The notes under the pieces: model-generated
Told to the model about the DNA's origin: nothing
Databases searched by the model: none
The model's input: the letters and a program-made list of their open reading frames with translations, nothing else
Position numbers and translations under genes: made by a program
DNA from: Phycisphaerales bacterium UBA4658
Lineage (GTDB): Bacteria > Planctomycetota > Phycisphaerae > Phycisphaerales > UBA1924
Length of the DNA: 7,172 nt
Direction: 5' to 3'
Assembly (NCBI GenBank): GCA_002405485.1
Contig: DHLW01000068.1
Span: 7,415-14,586 of the forward strand
Part shown: positions 1 to 6,643 of the stretch, one piece after another
Layout of the letters: each line of letters begins with the position of its first letter
Position numbering within the stretch: position 1 is the stretch's first letter

Positions 1-1172
1 ATCGGATCGACCGCGGCTTCCAGGTGCTGCTGACGGCCTATCCGGAAGTGCCGCGCTTTCTCGACCTTGAATCGCTCCAGTTGCGGAAGTTCTTCTCCGG
101 AGCCGACGTGTGGTGCGAAGGACGATTGCACCGCATCGCCAACCCATGGAGGCATCCGCTGGAGGCGATCCGGAGCTTCAGCTCGCCGGTTACGACGCTT
201 GCCGACAAGGCGGCGCTCGCCGCTCTCTTTGCGGAGATCGCCGTGACCAGTTCGAAGGATCTGCGCTCTCGACTGGAGATCGCCTCGATCGAGCGTCTGC
301 GCTGCGCCGGGGTGTCGGCGCGTGCGGTCGATCGGTTCTTCCGTCCGTTCTTCGGCGGGGTGTTCTTCGATCGCGAACTGCAGACCAGCAGCCGGATGTT
401 CGACTTCACGTTCAAGATGTTCGCATCGGGAGAAGCGGCGGTGCCGGCCCTGGGCATGGGCCAGATGGCCGAGCAGATGGCTTCGCGACTGCCCGCGGGA
501 ACGATCAGGACTGGCACTCGCGTGGTCGCGATCCGGCGAGCGCAGGGATGCCACGAGGTCGATGTCATCGACACCCAGGGCGTCCAGGAGACGCACCGAT
601 GCCGGAAGTGCGTGATCGCGACCGAGGGCGACGCGGCCAGGGAACTCCTGGGCAGTCGCGTGTCTCGTCCGCCGATGGCGTGGGTCGGTACGACAAGCGT
701 GTGGTACAGCACCGGCGGGAACCCGCCGTTCTCCGAACCGATCCTGGTGTTGAACGGGGACGGAACCGATGACCGGCGTGGGGAGTTCGGCGGCGGCCCG
801 GTGAATCACCTTGCCGTCTTGAGCAACGCATCGCCGGACTATGCACCCGCGGGGGACGGGCTGGTCTCGGCGAACATCGTGGGCGTTTCGAGCGATACCG
901 ACGAGCGGCTGGACGAGCGTGTGCGGACCCAGCTCACGCGGTGGTTTGGCCCTTCTGTCGGAGCGTGGGAGCGACTGACGGTGCAGCGGATTCCCCGCGC
1001 GCTCCCGGACGTGCGCACGATGATGGATCGACTCGACGCCCTGCCCGCGGGCGATGCGCCGGCCTGCTTGGACGAAGGGCTCTTTGTGTGCGGGGATCAC
1101 CTGACCGCGGGCTCGATCGAGTTTGCCCTGCGCTCCGGCCGACTTGCGGGCGAGGCAGCTCTGGATCGATGA
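1..1172 (+). CDS. FAD-dependent amine-oxidase/desaturase-like oxidoreductase (5' partial)
   Basis: The reading frame is open from base 3 to a TGA at 1170-1172, giving 389 visible residues. The first residues, RIDRGFQVLLTAYPE, match the segment that follows the N-terminal dinucleotide-binding fold in PDS-like amine oxidases (PF01593 type). Roughly the first 40-50 residues, including the GxGxxG loop, therefore lie upstream of the window. The C-terminus (visible residues 368-386) carries the FAD-closing motif GLFVCGDHLTAGSIEFALRS followed by GRLAGEAAL, so the 3' end is intact. The middle contains FFRPFFGGVFFDREL, typical of this group. Such proteins are related to phytoene desaturase and protoporphyrinogen oxidase and occur in cyanobacteria, plants and planctomycetes. 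I know of no firm substrate. Proximity to two CrtI/CrtN-type enzymes makes a polyene or isoprenoid substrate plausible, but that is inference. The family call is firm; the function is open. The gene converges on the M50 protease gene with an 18-base gap. Confidence 0.85.
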   Translation, partial: RIDRGFQVLLTAYPEVPRFLDLESLQLRKFFSGADVWCEGRLHRIANPWRHPLEAIRSFSSPVTTLADKAALAALFAEIAVTSSKDLRSRLEIASIERLRCAGVSARAVDRFFRPFFGGVFFDRELQTSSRMFDFTFKMFASGEAAVPALGMGQMAEQMASRLPAGTIRTGTRVVAIRRAQGCHEVDVIDTQGVQETHRCRKCVIATEGDAARELLGSRVSRPPMAWVGTTSVWYSTGGNPPFSEPILVLNGDGTDDRRGEFGGGPVNHLAVLSNASPDYAPAGDGLVSANIVGVSSDTDERLDERVRTQLTRWFGPSVGAWERLTVQRIPRALPDVRTMMDRLDALPAGDAPACLDEGLFVCGDHLTAGSIEFALRSGRLAGEAALDR

Positions 1173-1190
1173 CGAGCCGGTGCAGGACGA

Positions 1191-2273
1191 TCATCGTCGC
1201 TGCGTCTGAGCCGCGGCTGTTTGCAGGTCGGCGAAAGTCACGAGCCCGACGATGAGATCGTCTCGCAGCACAGGGAGGCATGGGGAGCCGCTCTGCTGCA
1301 TCCGATCGAGGGCCTCGGCCCCGGTCGCGTTCTCACGGACGGCCGCCGAGGCCGATCGCATCGCCGCACGAACGGGCGTGGTCGTCTCCTGCCGATCGAC
1401 GAAGGGACGGATGTCCGCCGAGCCGACGATACCGACGAGCGTGCGTCCTTCCATGATCGGGATGATGGGTTGCTGGCCGCGAAAGAGGGGCTCGACGGCG
1501 GCGGAGATCGGATCTTCGGGCAGGAGCATCCCGAAATCCGCCCGCATCACGTCGCCGACCCGGATGCGCTCGAACGCGAGCCGGGCTTGCACGCCCCGCA
1601 GTTCGGCCTGAGCGGCGAGAAACACGAACACGCCGATGATCGCGAGCATGGGAGAGCCGAACGGGGTGAACGCTCCGGCGATGAGCAGCACGCTGAGTCC
1701 CTGCCCGACCCTTGCGGCGATCAGCGTGCCCGTGCCCAGCCCGAGGAACCGAGCCAGGAGCGACCGGAGCACTCGGCCGCCATCCATGGGGAACGCGGGG
1801 ATCATGTTGAAGACCACCAGAACGACGTTGACGAAGCAGAGCTTCTGGATGAAGCCCGAGCCGAAGGTCATGCCCGAGACTGCCGACACGCCGGAACCGA
1901 TGGCGATGATCGCTCCGAGGATCGCTGCGATGACGACGTTGACGGCAGGACCGGCAACGGCGATGACGAACTCCTCCCAGGCGCGGTACGCGCGGATCTC
2001 GAGTCGGGCCAATCCGCCGAAGGGAAGAATGGTGATATCCCGCGTGCGGATGCCGAAGTATCTGGCCGCGAGGGCGTGCCCGTACTCGTGGAGGGTGACG
2101 CACACGAACACGGCGACGACGAATCCCACACGCTCGAGCGCACCGGCAAGGGCGGTGGGACCGGCGCTGAACCCGCCCGCGGCGTAGAACACCACCGCGA
2201 GCAAGATCGCGAACGTCCAGTGGACGTACAGGGCGATTCCGAAGAATCTGCCGACACGCAGGGACCAGTTCAT
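1191..2273 (-). CDS. Site-2 protease family (M50B) membrane zinc metalloprotease with two CBS domains
   Basis: The protein has 360 residues. It starts MNWSLRVGRFFGIALYVHW, the usual beginning of the S2P/SpoIVFB-like group, so I take the ATG at 2271-2273. Extending upstream would add about 108 basic, His-rich, low-complexity residues antisense to the pseudopilin gene. Hydrophobic segments lie near residues 12-31, 48-61, 101-127, 150-163 and 195-222. The zinc site is HEYGH (62-66), the GPxxN motif is G108-N112, and the second catalytic motif is NMIPAFPMDGG with D164. After the membrane part come two CBS repeats (about 238-292 and 300-352; IVGSADI and LVGLVTFADL mark their ends), likely nucleotide-sensing. 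The family cleaves transmembrane segments of substrates such as anti-sigma factors or pro-sigma factors. No sigma or anti-sigma gene is visible, so its target is unknown. I see no clear Shine-Dalgarno sequence. It is probably monocistronic, divergent from the pseudopilin and convergent with the upstream flavoprotein. Confidence 0.93.
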   Translation of the reverse strand: MNWSLRVGRFFGIALYVHWTFAILLAVVFYAAGGFSAGPTALAGALERVGFVVAVFVCVTLHEYGHALAARYFGIRTRDITILPFGGLARLEIRAYRAWEEFVIAVAGPAVNVVIAAILGAIIAIGSGVSAVSGMTFGSGFIQKLCFVNVVLVVFNMIPAFPMDGGRVLRSLLARFLGLGTGTLIAARVGQGLSVLLIAGAFTPFGSPMLAIIGVFVFLAAQAELRGVQARLAFERIRVGDVMRADFGMLLPEDPISAAVEPLFRGQQPIIPIMEGRTLVGIVGSADIRPFVDRQETTTPVRAAMRSASAAVRENATGAEALDRMQQSGSPCLPVLRDDLIVGLVTFADLQTAAAQTQRR

Positions 2274-2330
2274 GCGATCGAACCGTAGGTCGCGATCGGT
2301 CGAGAACGGGTAGCATTCGCTGAACCGCGC
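2274..2330. promoter_or_regulatory. Short divergent intergenic region between protease and pseudopilin genes
   Basis: These 57 bases separate two divergent start codons and so should hold the promoters of both genes. I see no convincing -35/-10 pair on either strand and no Shine-Dalgarno sequence before either ATG. The tract contains two copies of CGATCG (2275-2280 and one within 2291-2300). The call rests on gene orientation only. Confidence 0.35.
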
Positions 2331-3107
2331 ATGCGTCGGCCGCCAACCAACAGTCCGACTGCTTCTTTCGTGACCATCGCCGGCGTTCAGAGCCGAGCGA
2401 CCGGAGGATTCACGCTCATCGAGGTGCTCGTGGTGATCGCCGTGATCGCCGTGCTGATCGCGGTGCTGCTGCCGGCGCTCGCGGGGGCTCGGCGGGCGGG
2501 GCGTTCCAGCGTGTGCCTGAGCAATCTGCGACAGATGGCGATCATCTGCCGGCAGTACGCCGACGAGCATCGCGGCCGAGGACCGGCGATCGGGCAACCG
2601 TACGGATCGATTCCGAACTGGGCGCTGGTGGTGCAGTCGGCCGCCGGGCGAAGCGGAACGACGTCGGGCGAGTTGTACGCGACGGCGTCGGTGCTCTCAT
2701 GCCCGGAGTCGACGGTGTTTCACGGCCAGCCGATGCAGCGCACCTATGCGATGAACGCGACCGGCCATGCCGGCGCGACGGACGCGGCGGGCCGGGTTGA
2801 TCCTGACGACTTTGACGTGCCCGTTCCCGACGGCGGACGCGCTCCGGCGATTCAGTTTGACGCGATCTCGCGCCCGACGGACGCGCTCCTGCTGGTCGAC
2901 AGCATCGTGGATCGCTCACAGGCCGCCGCGCCGGGATCTCCGCCGGCAACGCGCACGGCGAGCGTGCTGGACTTTCGCAATCCATCGCACGTTGCCGGCC
3001 GTCTGGGGCGCGTGCACCCGAGGCAGTCGTTTCAGTGGGTGAGCTTTGACGGAGCGGCCCGAGGGGCCGATCGCGTCCGCGAACTCTGGCTGGAGCCGCT
3101 GCCATAA
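2331..3107 (+). CDS. Type II secretion/type IV pilus-like pseudopilin (prepilin-type N-terminal methylation domain)
   Basis: The product has 258 residues. A 26-residue basic leader ends in GG, followed by [20 protein letters not shown]. Prepilin peptidase would cut after G26, leaving F27 as the methylated residue and Glu at position +5 (E31). The hydrophobic stretch 27-50 is the pilin stem helix. CLSNLRQ (62-68) after the helix is common in planctomycete pseudopilins of the DUF1559/H-X9-DG type. C-terminally H229 and D240-G241 form an H-X10-DG arrangement, one residue longer than the classic H-X9-DG motif. These proteins are exported and anchored in the inner membrane, perhaps joining a secretion pseudopilus, but planctomycetes carry very many copies with no assigned role. 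The ATG at 2331 is used. A GTG at 2370 would leave a shorter 13-residue leader and cannot be excluded, because neither start has a clear ribosome binding site. Confidence 0.9.
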   Translation: MRRPPTNSPTASFVTIAGVQSRATGGFTLIEVLVVIAVIAVLIAVLLPALAGARRAGRSSVCLSNLRQMAIICRQYADEHRGRGPAIGQPYGSIPNWALVVQSAAGRSGTTSGELYATASVLSCPESTVFHGQPMQRTYAMNATGHAGATDAAGRVDPDDFDVPVPDGGRAPAIQFDAISRPTDALLLVDSIVDRSQAAAPGSPPATRTASVLDFRNPSHVAGRLGRVHPRQSFQWVSFDGAARGADRVRELWLEPLP

Positions 3108-3164
3108 GGGGCACGCTCAGATGAGCGCACGCGGGCAGACCCGGTCCGGATTCAACGGCGGGGA
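3108..3164. terminator. Convergent intergenic gap with a small hairpin, possible bidirectional terminator
   Basis: The pseudopilin and desaturase genes converge here. The inverted repeat CGCTCA/TGAGCG (3114-3119 and 3122-3127) can form a 5-bp stem with an AGAT tetraloop on either strand. No T-tract follows on either side, so this is not a canonical intrinsic terminator. The call depends on its position between two converging stop codons. Confidence 0.25.
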
Positions 3165-4796
3165 CTACGCGCCGGCAAGCTGAAGCTCGGCGGCTTTCTT
3201 CCTCGTCACGGACAGAGTCGGCGGACGATCCTGGGCATAGGTCACGCCTGCCTTGCGGCAGAGTTCACGGGCCATGATCTGTGCGGACAGGAAGATCACG
3301 GGCAGTCCTGAGCCCGGATGTGTCCCGCCGCCGACAAACCACAGGCCGTCCACGCCGGGATACGCGTGCGGGATGCGTTTGTGCAGCATCTGACCCAGGT
3401 TGTGGGCGAGGTTGAACGTTGCGCCGTGGTTGATCGCCCCGATGGGCCCGCCGTCGCGCCAATCGGCCGGGGTGAGCGCCTGCTCGACCCTGATGCGTGA
3501 TGCGAGGTTCGGGATGCCCAGGCGTCGCTCGAGCTGCTCCAGCACGACGCGTCGGACGGCTGGCGCCTGGGAGTTCCAGTCGATGCGGCCGTCGGACGCT
3601 CTGGTGTTGGGAGTGGGCATGAGCACGTAGAGAGCGGAGGACCCGCGGGGCGCGAGCGTCGGGTCCAGCCGTGACGGGTTGCACACGTAGACGCTCGGAT
3701 CCTCGCTGAGCCGACCGTTGACGGTGATGTCCTCAAGATTCTGCGTGTATGCGCTGGAGACGAAGATCGTGTGGTGCGGGAGATCCACCTCGCCGTCCAC
3801 GCCGAGGTACAGCATGTAGGTCGAGCAGGAGTAGCGTTTGGCGTCCAGCTTCGAGTTCGAGTGAGAGGCGGGCCGAAGGGCCTCGGGCACCAGGGACTTG
3901 AGCGCCCAGGCCGCATCGGCGTTGACGACGACGTGGTCGAAGGACTCGGTTCCATGCTCGCGGGTGCGTACGCCCGTGACCCGATGTGCGGCCCCTCGCT
4001 GGGTGATGTCGAGCCCGATGACGGGAGACTGGCAGCGGATCTCCACGCCCATCTCCTCGCACGCCTGGGCCATGGCCTGCATCAGGGCGTGGCAGCCGCC
4101 GGTCGGGTGCCACACGCCGTACTCGTATTCGATGAACGGCAGGATCGTGAAGATGCTCGGACACTCCATCGGGCTCATGCCGAGGTACTTGCTCTGGAAG
4201 CTCACGGCGAGTCGCACGTAGGGGTTCGAGAAGTACTTCTTGAGGAGGCCGTTCACCGACAGGTGGGCATTGAGATGCGGGAGAAACCGGGGGGAGGCGG
4301 ATCGGACCACGTCGATCGGCGATCGCATGGGGGATCGGAGCACCGGTTCCATGAGCTTCAGCTTGGTCCGGTTGTCGCTGATGAACCGCTCAAAGGCCTG
4401 CGCGTCGCCGGGTTCGATGCGGCCGATGCGTCGGGCCATCTCGTGAACATCCTGGGTCGCGTCGACGGTGATCGGATCCTGTCCGGGACGACCGAGGATG
4501 AGTCGGTACATCGGATCCAGCCGGGTGAGCTTCGCGTAGTCGGTCAGCCGGCGACCCGACGCCGCGAAGATCTCCTCGAGCACATAGGGCATCAGGAAGA
4601 ACGTGGGCCCGCGGTCGAATCCGAACCGGCCCGCGCCGTCGGGCGCATCGAGCACCACGCGGCTGGTTCGTCCGCCGACCATCGAGCCGGACTCGAAGAC
4701 GGTGACCCGGATGCCGCTGGCGGCAAGGAGCATGGCCGCAGCCAACCCTCCGGGCCCGGCCCCCACGATCGCAACCGACGCTGCGTCTACTGGCAT
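3165..4796 (-). CDS. CrtI/CrtN-type carotenoid (phytoene/dehydrosqualene) desaturase family flavoprotein
   Basis: The protein has 543 residues, slightly longer than the roughly 490-510 usual for CrtI/CrtN. It begins MPVDAASVAIVGAGPGGLAA with the FAD-binding loop GAGPGG (12-17), an acidic residue E35 closing the Rossmann beta strand, and GGR (41-43). FDRGPTFFLMPYVL (60-73) follows, a CrtI-family hallmark. The segment YLGMSPMECPSIFTILPF and then EYGVWHPTGG (204-234) matches the conserved CrtI core, and the C-terminal signature GLWFVGGGTHPGSGLPVIFL is at 484-503. These enzymes insert conjugated double bases-pair steps along phytoene (C40) or dehydrosqualene (C30) at the membrane. The neighbouring aldehyde dehydrogenase and second desaturase suggest the C30 route, but chain length cannot be read from the sequence. 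The ATG at 4794-4796 is chosen for its Shine-Dalgarno sequence and because the Rossmann fold starts right after it; an upstream in-frame start at 4856 would add 20 residues. The gene is transcribed away from the dehydrogenase. Confidence 0.9.
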   Translation of the reverse strand: MPVDAASVAIVGAGPGGLAAAMLLAASGIRVTVFESGSMVGGRTSRVVLDAPDGAGRFGFDRGPTFFLMPYVLEEIFAASGRRLTDYAKLTRLDPMYRLILGRPGQDPITVDATQDVHEMARRIGRIEPGDAQAFERFISDNRTKLKLMEPVLRSPMRSPIDVVRSASPRFLPHLNAHLSVNGLLKKYFSNPYVRLAVSFQSKYLGMSPMECPSIFTILPFIEYEYGVWHPTGGCHALMQAMAQACEEMGVEIRCQSPVIGLDITQRGAAHRVTGVRTREHGTESFDHVVVNADAAWALKSLVPEALRPASHSNSKLDAKRYSCSTYMLYLGVDGEVDLPHHTIFVSSAYTQNLEDITVNGRLSEDPSVYVCNPSRLDPTLAPRGSSALYVLMPTPNTRASDGRIDWNSQAPAVRRVVLEQLERRLGIPNLASRIRVEQALTPADWRDGGPIGAINHGATFNLAHNLGQMLHKRIPHAYPGVDGLWFVGGGTHPGSGLPVIFLSAQIMARELCRKAGVTYAQDRPPTLSVTRKKAAELQLAGA

Positions 4797-4802
4797 GCAG
4801 AA

Positions 4803-4807
4803 CCCTT
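4803..4807 (-). promoter_or_regulatory. Ribosome binding site of the minus-strand desaturase
   Basis: Read on the minus strand this is AAGGG, 6 bases before the ATG at 4796. It supports that start over the upstream in-frame start at 4856. It is the best Shine-Dalgarno match among the complete genes of the window. Confidence 0.55.
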
Positions 4808-4841
4808 GCTCGAATCGCGATCTGGAAGAGACCGCGTCACA

Positions 4842-4855
4842 TGACCTTCGGGTCA
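4842..4855. repeat. Perfect inverted repeat with TTCG loop upstream of the desaturase
   Basis: TGACC-TTCG-GGTCA is a 5-bp perfect inverted repeat. Transcribed on the plus strand it gives a C(UUCG)G tetraloop, an unusually stable loop type. On the minus strand it lies 46 bases before the desaturase ATG and could be a small operator or part of its leader. Function is unknown, and a short palindrome like this may arise by chance. Confidence 0.35.
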
Positions 4856-4949
4856 ATAATCCCGGAGCCGCACGACGGACCGGATCCCGACTGGTGGGGT
4901 GAATCCAACCCCCTCTGATATCGAAACATACTGTGAGAACGATTCACTT

Positions 4950-5081
4950 CGGCACCGGATCGTTCGCGGGTGGATCGGGAACGTCCCGGTGCCGTCGGCG
5001 TGGTTTGTTTCAGGACGCTACAAACCGCTCATGTGGATGTGTCCGTGTTGGGACACGGCCGGACTTCATCGTTGGACATCC
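4950..5081 (+). promoter_or_regulatory. Predicted structured 5' leader (consecutive hairpins) before the aldehyde dehydrogenase
   Basis: Three neighbouring inverted repeats are visible. Hairpin 1 pairs CGGCACCGG (4950-4958) with CCGGTGCCG (4986-4994), 9 perfect pairs, with an inner CGTTC/GAACG stem (4961-4965 and 4979-4983) stacked beyond a 2x2 internal loop. Hairpin 2 pairs 5000-5008 with 5020-5028 (core GGTTTGT/ACAAACC, plus one G-T pair), with an 11-base loop. Hairpin 3 pairs GTGTCC (5039-5044) with GGACAC (5051-5056); it competes with CCGTG/CACGG (5043-5047 and 5054-5058) and may sit inside an outer GGATGT/ACATCC stem (5035-5040 and 5076-5081). No T-tract follows, so a simple terminator is unlikely. 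It ends about 50 bases before the probable ribosome binding site. The same repeats could act as DNA operators or on the opposite transcript. I recognise no known RNA family. Confidence 0.35.
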
Positions 5082-5130
5082 CCCGATTCACGCGTGTGTC
5101 CACGAGTTCACCACCTCACTCGACCAAGGC

Positions 5131-5137
5131 AAAGGAA
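5131..5137 (+). promoter_or_regulatory. Probable ribosome binding site of the aldehyde dehydrogenase
   Basis: AAAGGAA is the best Shine-Dalgarno-like match in the leader. It lies about 10 bases before the in-frame TTG at 5147, a slightly long spacing. It decides the start choice for a gene whose N-terminal part has no in-frame ATG. Confidence 0.4.
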
Positions 5138-5146
5138 CGCTGCGGT

Positions 5147-6622
5147 TTGGCGACACTCTCCCCAAGCAACCTCCTGCACGACTCTCCCAGAGGCATCACA
5201 TCTGATGCTCGAACGGGCACGCCAGCATCATCCGCTTCGGGAGGCCAAGCCGCCGACGCGGCCCTTCCCGTTCCCGAGCGGTCGTCGTGGCAGGGCACCG
5301 CGATTTCGGATCGGGTTCGATGGATCGGTCGATTCCGGGGTCTGATCGCCAGGGAATCGGCCCATCTGATCGCCCTGATGCGCGAAGAGGTTGGCAAGCC
5401 CGACTGGGAAGCGTTCAGCGGGGACATCCTGCCTCTGCTCGCCGCGTGCTCCTGGCACGAGCGGCACGCGAAGGCGATCCTCGCACCTCGCCGCGTCCGC
5501 GGCACGCCCATCTGGATGTTCGGCCAGCGGCACCGATCCATGCGGGCCCCGCTCGGGCGGGTGGCGATCATCGCGACCTGGAACTATCCGGTGCAGTTGC
5601 TGGGGATCCAGATGCTGCAGGCGTTGGCGGCCGGGAATGACGTGGTGGTCAAGCCCTCGGAGCGTTCGCCGCGCAGCCAGGCCGCGCTTGTGGACCTGGC
5701 GAACAGGGCCGGGTTGCCCGCAGGCACACTGGAGCTTCGATCGCACACCCGGGAAGCCGGCCGCGAGCTCCTTGCCCGCGAACGGTTCGACCACATCGTG
5801 TTCACGGGCTCGACGCGGGTCGGGGAGAACATCGCCCGGGCCGCCGCCGAGACACTGACCCCGACCACGCTGGAACTCTCTGGGTGCGACAGCGCACTGG
5901 TGCTGGATGACGCCGATCCCGGGCTGGCCGCCCGCTCGCTTTGGCTCGCGATGAGCATGAACGCGGGTCAGACGTGCATGGCCCCGCGGCGAGCGCTCGT
6001 GGATCGACGCGTGTACACCAGGTTCTTGAGCGAGCTTGCGCCGCTGGCGGCGGCTGCGCGTCCGGTCGTGCTCATCGATGCACCCGCCGCCCAACACGTG
6101 CAGACGCTCGTCGTCCGCACCCTGGAGCGCGGGGCCCGGACTCTCACGGGCGTCATTGAGTCTCCGATGGGGCGGAGCATGCGTCCGGTGGTGCTCGCCG
6201 ATTGTCCTCCGGATGCCCCGCTCGTGAACGAAGAGCACTTCGGACCTGCGCTTGCGGTCGTGCCGGTCAGCGACGTGGACGAGATGCTCCGCGTGCACGC
6301 ACGGCAGCCCAAAGCCCTCTCGGCGTCGATCTTCACCGGCTCTGCGGCCCGGGGGTCTCTGCTGTCGGCCGAACTCGGGGCATCCATCATCACGATCAAC
6401 GACTGCGTGCTCCCCACGGCCCATCCGGCTGCCGGACTCTCGGGCCGCGGACAGTCCGGCTGGGGAGTCAGTCGCGGGCCAGAAGGCCTGCTGGCGATGA
6501 CCCGTCCTGTGCACATCGCTTCAACGGGGACGCGCGTGCGAACGCCCCCGGAAGTTCCTTCTCCGGCAGTCGCGGGCAATCTGACAAAGTTCCTGACATG
6601 GTGGTACGGCCGCTCCCATTGA
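5147..6622 (+). CDS. Aldehyde dehydrogenase, likely carotenoid (apo-carotenal/diapo-carotenal) oxidising
   Basis: From the TTG at 5147 the product has 491 residues, normal for the ALDH superfamily. Key residues, numbered from that start, keep canonical spacing: N146 in TWNYP, K169 in VVKPS, catalytic base E243 in LELSG, and nucleophile C277 in NAGQTCMAP (N-K 23 apart, E-C 34 apart, as in ALDH2). FTGSTRVG (about 219-226) is the cofactor loop and EEHFGP (362-367) the E-x-F motif. It should oxidise an aldehyde to an acid with NAD(P)+. Between two CrtI/CrtN-type enzymes the probable substrate is a carotenoid aldehyde, as for CrtNc/AldH in C30 acid pathways; this is inference. The usual GGK after the catalytic Glu reads SGCDS here. 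No in-frame ATG precedes the catalytic domain. In-frame GTGs at 4970 and 5096 would extend the protein, but the region encodes no recognisable domain. The next gene follows after 21 bases. Confidence 0.85.
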   Translation: MATLSPSNLLHDSPRGITSDARTGTPASSASGGQAADAALPVPERSSWQGTAISDRVRWIGRFRGLIARESAHLIALMREEVGKPDWEAFSGDILPLLAACSWHERHAKAILAPRRVRGTPIWMFGQRHRSMRAPLGRVAIIATWNYPVQLLGIQMLQALAAGNDVVVKPSERSPRSQAALVDLANRAGLPAGTLELRSHTREAGRELLARERFDHIVFTGSTRVGENIARAAAETLTPTTLELSGCDSALVLDDADPGLAARSLWLAMSMNAGQTCMAPRRALVDRRVYTRFLSELAPLAAAARPVVLIDAPAAQHVQTLVVRTLERGARTLTGVIESPMGRSMRPVVLADCPPDAPLVNEEHFGPALAVVPVSDVDEMLRVHARQPKALSASIFTGSAARGSLLSAELGASIITINDCVLPTAHPAAGLSGRGQSGWGVSRGPEGLLAMTRPVHIASTGTRVRTPPEVPSPAVAGNLTKFLTWWYGRSH

Positions 6623-6628
6623 GCGACT

Positions 6629-6633
6629 GAGGA
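6629..6633 (+). promoter_or_regulatory. Ribosome binding site of the second desaturase
   Basis: GAGGA lies 10 bases before the ATG at 6644, in the 21-base gap after the dehydrogenase stop codon. The gap leaves little room for a separate promoter, so the two genes are probably co-transcribed. Confidence 0.5.
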
Positions 6634-6643
6634 TTCTTCGAGC

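Larger units (their letters stand above)
4797..5146. promoter_or_regulatory. Divergent regulatory region between desaturase and aldehyde dehydrogenase genes
   Basis: This stretch of about 350 bases separates two divergent carotenoid genes and should carry both promoters. It is less GC-rich in two short spots (AATAAT at 4855-4860 and the tract 4917-4931), which are possible -10 areas, but I find no well-spaced -35 partner. It contains several inverted repeats: a 14-base perfect palindromic hairpin at 4842-4855, GGGGT/ACCCC at 4896-4912, a GTGA/TCAC dyad at 4933-4947, and a dense series from 4950 to 5081. Open frames crossing it do not show pigment-enzyme homology upstream of about 5225. I see no tRNA or known riboswitch signature. 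Confidence 0.5.

Noticed and set aside
1186..1198. Palindrome GACGATCATCGTC at the convergent stop codons as a terminator
   Set aside because: At most four pairs can form around a five-base loop, there is no T-tract, and part of it lies within the coding sequence of the protease.
893..1442. Shared 15-base word CGATACCGACGAGCG near 893 and near 1428
   Set aside because: Both copies lie in unrelated coding contexts on opposite coding strands, with no flanking similarity, so this looks like chance plus compositional bias.
2274..2597. 108-residue N-terminal extension of the M50 protease frame, His- and Arg-rich
   Set aside because: It lies antisense to the start of the pseudopilin gene, has shadow-like low-complexity composition, and the family normally begins at the MNWSLRVG start used here.
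3771..4844. Long plus-strand open frame of about 357 residues opposite the minus-strand desaturase
   Set aside because: It is antisense to a gene with full CrtI-family motifs; composition and lack of motifs mark it as a shadow.
4896..4912. GGGGT/ACCCC stem as an intrinsic terminator or riboswitch stem
   Set aside because: It has only five pairs, no T-tract on either strand and no associated structure; it is noted only as part of the regulatory gap.
4899..5345. Plus-strand open frame across the gap and into the dehydrogenase, including an ATG at 5031
   Set aside because: It overlaps the aldehyde dehydrogenase in another frame, has no recognisable domain, and its Arg/Pro-rich tail is typical of a GC-rich shadow frame.
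5228..6514. Long minus-strand open frame of about 428 residues opposite the aldehyde dehydrogenase
   Set aside because: It is an antisense shadow of a well-supported gene and is rich in Arg, His and Gly with no fold or motif.
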